A stretch of DNA of 6,563 nt from Bifidobacteriaceae bacterium. Lineage in GTDB: Bacteria > Actinomycetota > Actinomycetes > Actinomycetales > WQXJ01. Under the pieces are notes generated by a model that was given only the letters and a program-made list of their open reading frames with translations, searched no databases and had not been told where the DNA came from. The stretch is taken from NCBI GenBank assembly GCA_031258055.1, contig JAIRNM010000230.1, positions 1 through 6,563 of the forward strand, written 5' to 3'. This document shows, in pieces, positions 5,462-6,563 of this stretch (the stretch's first letter is position 1; every line of letters begins with the position of its first letter). The translations under genes were made by a program, and so were the position numbers.

Positions 5462-5523
5462 CCTTGGTTTCACGCGGTAACTGGACGCCCTTGCGGGTAA
5501 CCAGTGGTCCGGGCTTAACGTGA
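5446..5523 (+). promoter_or_regulatory. Three phased GGTAAC motifs upstream of the ECF sigma gene; possible ECF promoter
   Basis: GGTAAC occurs at 5457-5462, 5476-5481 and 5496-5501, with 19 and 20 bases between starts, about two helical turns. The first is part of a 6-bp hairpin TTACCC-GGTT-GGGTAA (5446-5461) at the vapC stop. The third is followed after 17 bases by CGTGAC (5519-5524), which resembles an ECF-type -35/-10 pair and would allow the sigma gene at 5648 to regulate itself, with a leader of about 115-120 bases. Motif positions are seen directly; function is inferred. Confidence 0.3.
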
Positions 5524-5627
5524 CGACAAAGAGCCGCAACCCGTGGAGACGCGAATGAGTTTGGGTACGATGCCGTCGCTGCGCGCGGACAGCACGAGCA
5601 ACACTGCGTGGAGCCGCCGTTAGGTTT

Positions 5628-5650
5628 GGGGAGGCTGGGGACATGTAATG
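5628..5650 (+). promoter_or_regulatory. Translation initiation region of the ECF sigma gene with an AUG-UAA start-stop
   Basis: GGGGAGG (5628-5634) and GGGG (5637-5640) precede ATGTAATG. The first ATG (5643-5645) is followed at once by TAA (5646-5648), whose last base begins the sigma gene ATG (5648-5650). The first ATG is better spaced from GGGGAGG (8 bases) than the second (13 bases), so ribosomes may start and stop before restarting on the sigma gene. Confidence 0.45.
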
Positions 5651-6235
5651 GTTGTGAAGTCAGCCATGACCGCTACCGTTGGCCCGGTGACGAGGGAGCC
5701 AAGGCCGGGCACTGAACCGACACGGGACGCTGACTGGGCCTTCAGCGACCTGTTTAGAGCCGAGCACCCTCGAATCCAGGCTTACCTGCTCAGGCGCTGC
5801 CGCGACCCCCAGACCGCGCAGGACCTTGCCGCCGAGGTGTTCCGACTTGCCTGGGAGCGGGGCCGCGAGGGCCCGTTACCTAACGCGCCTTGGCTGTTTG
5901 TGACCGCCAGGAACCTACTGGCCAATGCCTACCGCAAAGCTGAGCGCGCCGACCGCCTACGCGCCGCCGTGGCGGGTGAACTCACCCGCTCCTCGACGCC
6001 CGGCGCCCTTTCCGATCCGTTCGACCAGTCCGACCTGCAAGTCCGCGTCAACGCGGCCCTGGCGGCGCTTCCGACGCCGCAACGCGAAATTCTGATGGCC
6101 CACTACTGGGACGGCCTCAGCGGCGCCGAATGCGCCGCGCTCCTCGACTGCTCCCCCGCTGCGGTCTGGATGCGCCTGGCGCGCGCCCGCGCGGCTTTCA
6201 AATCGCACTATTCAACCCTGGAGGCCAAGTCATGA
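5648..6235 (+). CDS. ECF-type (sigma-70 group 4) RNA polymerase sigma factor
   Basis: This 195-aa protein would direct RNA polymerase to a small promoter set in response to a signal. The sigma2 region spans about 32-104: FSDLFRAEHPRIQAYLLRRC, then DLAAEVFRLAWERG (core-binding region 2.2), then PWLFVTARNLLANAYRKAER (regions 2.3/2.4). A 25-residue linker precedes sigma4 at about 130-186: ALAALPTPQREILMAHYWDG, then the helix-turn-helix SGAECAALLDCSPAAVWMRL. There is no extra C-terminal domain. The ATG at 5648 is the longest start with a nearby purine-rich site; M7 (ATG at 5666) is an alternative. The gene overlaps its downstream neighbour by ATGA, the standard layout for a sigma and membrane anti-sigma pair. 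The sigma subgroup and signal cannot be read from the sequence. Confidence 0.92.
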   Translation: MVVKSAMTATVGPVTREPRPGTEPTRDADWAFSDLFRAEHPRIQAYLLRRCRDPQTAQDLAAEVFRLAWERGREGPLPNAPWLFVTARNLLANAYRKAERADRLRAAVAGELTRSSTPGALSDPFDQSDLQVRVNAALAALPTPQREILMAHYWDGLSGAECAALLDCSPAAVWMRLARARAAFKSHYSTLEAKS

Positions 6236-6563
6236 AACGCCATTCCGCCATCGCGGCCCTCAAAGCCGCCAATCCTGTTCCCGACGCACCGGCAGCGGAG
6301 CCGCTCTTGCGCCGACGCGCCCAAACAGCCTGGGTGGCCGTCGCGGTGGGTGTCGCTGCCGCCGCCACCGCTGTAGCCATAGCTGTGGCGGCTCCCCAGC
6401 TTGCCGGCTTGCCCGCGGCCCAGCCCTCCGACACCGCCTCGGCGCCTGCTTCCCCGACGGCGATTCCGGCCGAGTCGCAGAGCCCGCCCAACCCGGAGGC
6501 CGTGGAGCCGGTGGCGCCCGCGCCGCCTGACCGCTGGCCGCTGAGCGGGCAAGTGCTCGGCGC
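6232..6563 (+). CDS. Putative single-pass membrane partner (anti-sigma-like) of the ECF sigma factor, partial
   Basis: The frame starts at ATG 6232-6234 (GGAGG at 6220-6224, 7-base spacer), overlaps the sigma stop by ATGA and is open to the right edge (110 codons). Residues 1-30 are short, cytoplasmic and basic (MKRHSAIAALKAANPVPDAP then LLRRRA). Residues about 31-58 form one hydrophobic Ala/Val-rich membrane segment. After that comes a Pro/Ala/Ser-rich extracytoplasmic stretch (60-100), then RWPLSGQVLG at the edge, perhaps the start of a sensor domain. It lacks the HxxxCxxC zinc motif of ZAS anti-sigma factors, and the cytoplasmic part is too short for a full anti-sigma domain. The N-terminus resembles the short-tailed membrane proteins often paired with actinobacterial ECF factors. 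The membrane topology is well supported; the regulatory role is inferred from coupling. Confidence 0.75.
   Translation, partial: MKRHSAIAALKAANPVPDAPAAEPLLRRRAQTAWVAVAVGVAAAATAVAIAVAAPQLAGLPAAQPSDTASAPASPTAIPAESQSPPNPEAVEPVAPAPPDRWPLSGQVLG

Noticed and set aside
5435..5644. Minus-strand 69-aa frame between vapC and the sigma gene
   Set aside because: No recognisable domain, Arg-rich shadow-like composition, and it covers likely regulatory sequence.
6198..6552. Minus-strand frames opposite the sigma partner gene
   Set aside because: The plus frame has a ribosome binding site, ATGA coupling and a clear membrane segment; the antisense frames are Ala/Gly/Arg low-complexity.
1..6563. CRISPR array, tRNA, rRNA or insertion sequence
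   Set aside because: No regularly spaced repeat array, no cloverleaf or rRNA-like segment, and no transposase reading frame was seen.

Overview
This is a GC-rich bacterial window whose core is the actinobacterial housekeeping block rho - rpmE - prfA, read leftward on the minus strand. Three things point to Actinomycetota (high-GC Gram-positive): a Rho with a long Arg/Gly/Asp/Gln-rich insertion between its N-terminal helical domain and its RNA-binding domain, frequent GTG starts with 4-base start/stop overlaps, and a SigR-like promoter in front of rpmE. Genus cannot be fixed from the sequence alone.

Layout, left to right. (1) 1-716, minus: a short operon. Its first gene encodes a secreted 125-aa protein that I read as a two-motif beta-gamma-crystallin domain with two intact calcium-clamp motifs (the I36 inhibitor family has a related fold). 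A GTGA overlap leads to a small lipoprotein gene, which looks frameshifted near 120-148 and continues in another frame off the left edge. (2) 717-1073: no convincing gene. It holds the promoter region of the secreted protein, with phased GACCGGT repeats and a hairpin, and a 60-base REP-like hairpin at 996-1055. (3) 1074-2394, minus: rpmE (zinc-type L31) and prfA (RF1), 16 bases apart. The last codons of prfA lie inside another copy of the REP-like unit, and prmC, the usual downstream neighbour, is absent. (4) 2395-2631: rho/rpmE intergenic region with a GGAAT-N18-GTT promoter and a perfect 11-bp hairpin. (5) 2632-4530, minus: rho, 632 aa. (6) 4725-5461, plus: a divergent vapBC-type toxin-antitoxin pair with a 16-bp palindromic operator wrapped around the antitoxin start codon. 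(7) 5648-6563, plus: an ECF sigma factor gene overlapping (ATGA) a putative membrane-bound partner or anti-sigma gene that runs off the right edge.

How the parts work together: the centre is a conserved transcription-termination and translation-termination block. L31 and RF1 probably share a thiol-stress-responsive promoter. The flanks are accessory: an exported calcium-binding-type protein with a lipoprotein, a self-regulated toxin-antitoxin pair, and a one-component-style sigma/anti-sigma pair. The strongest unusual points are the REP-like units that end prfA at a synteny break, the double-clamp crystallin operon with its probable frameshift, the SigR-type rpmE promoter, and the vapB operator that overlaps the start codon. 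I found no tRNA, rRNA, CRISPR array or transposase gene.
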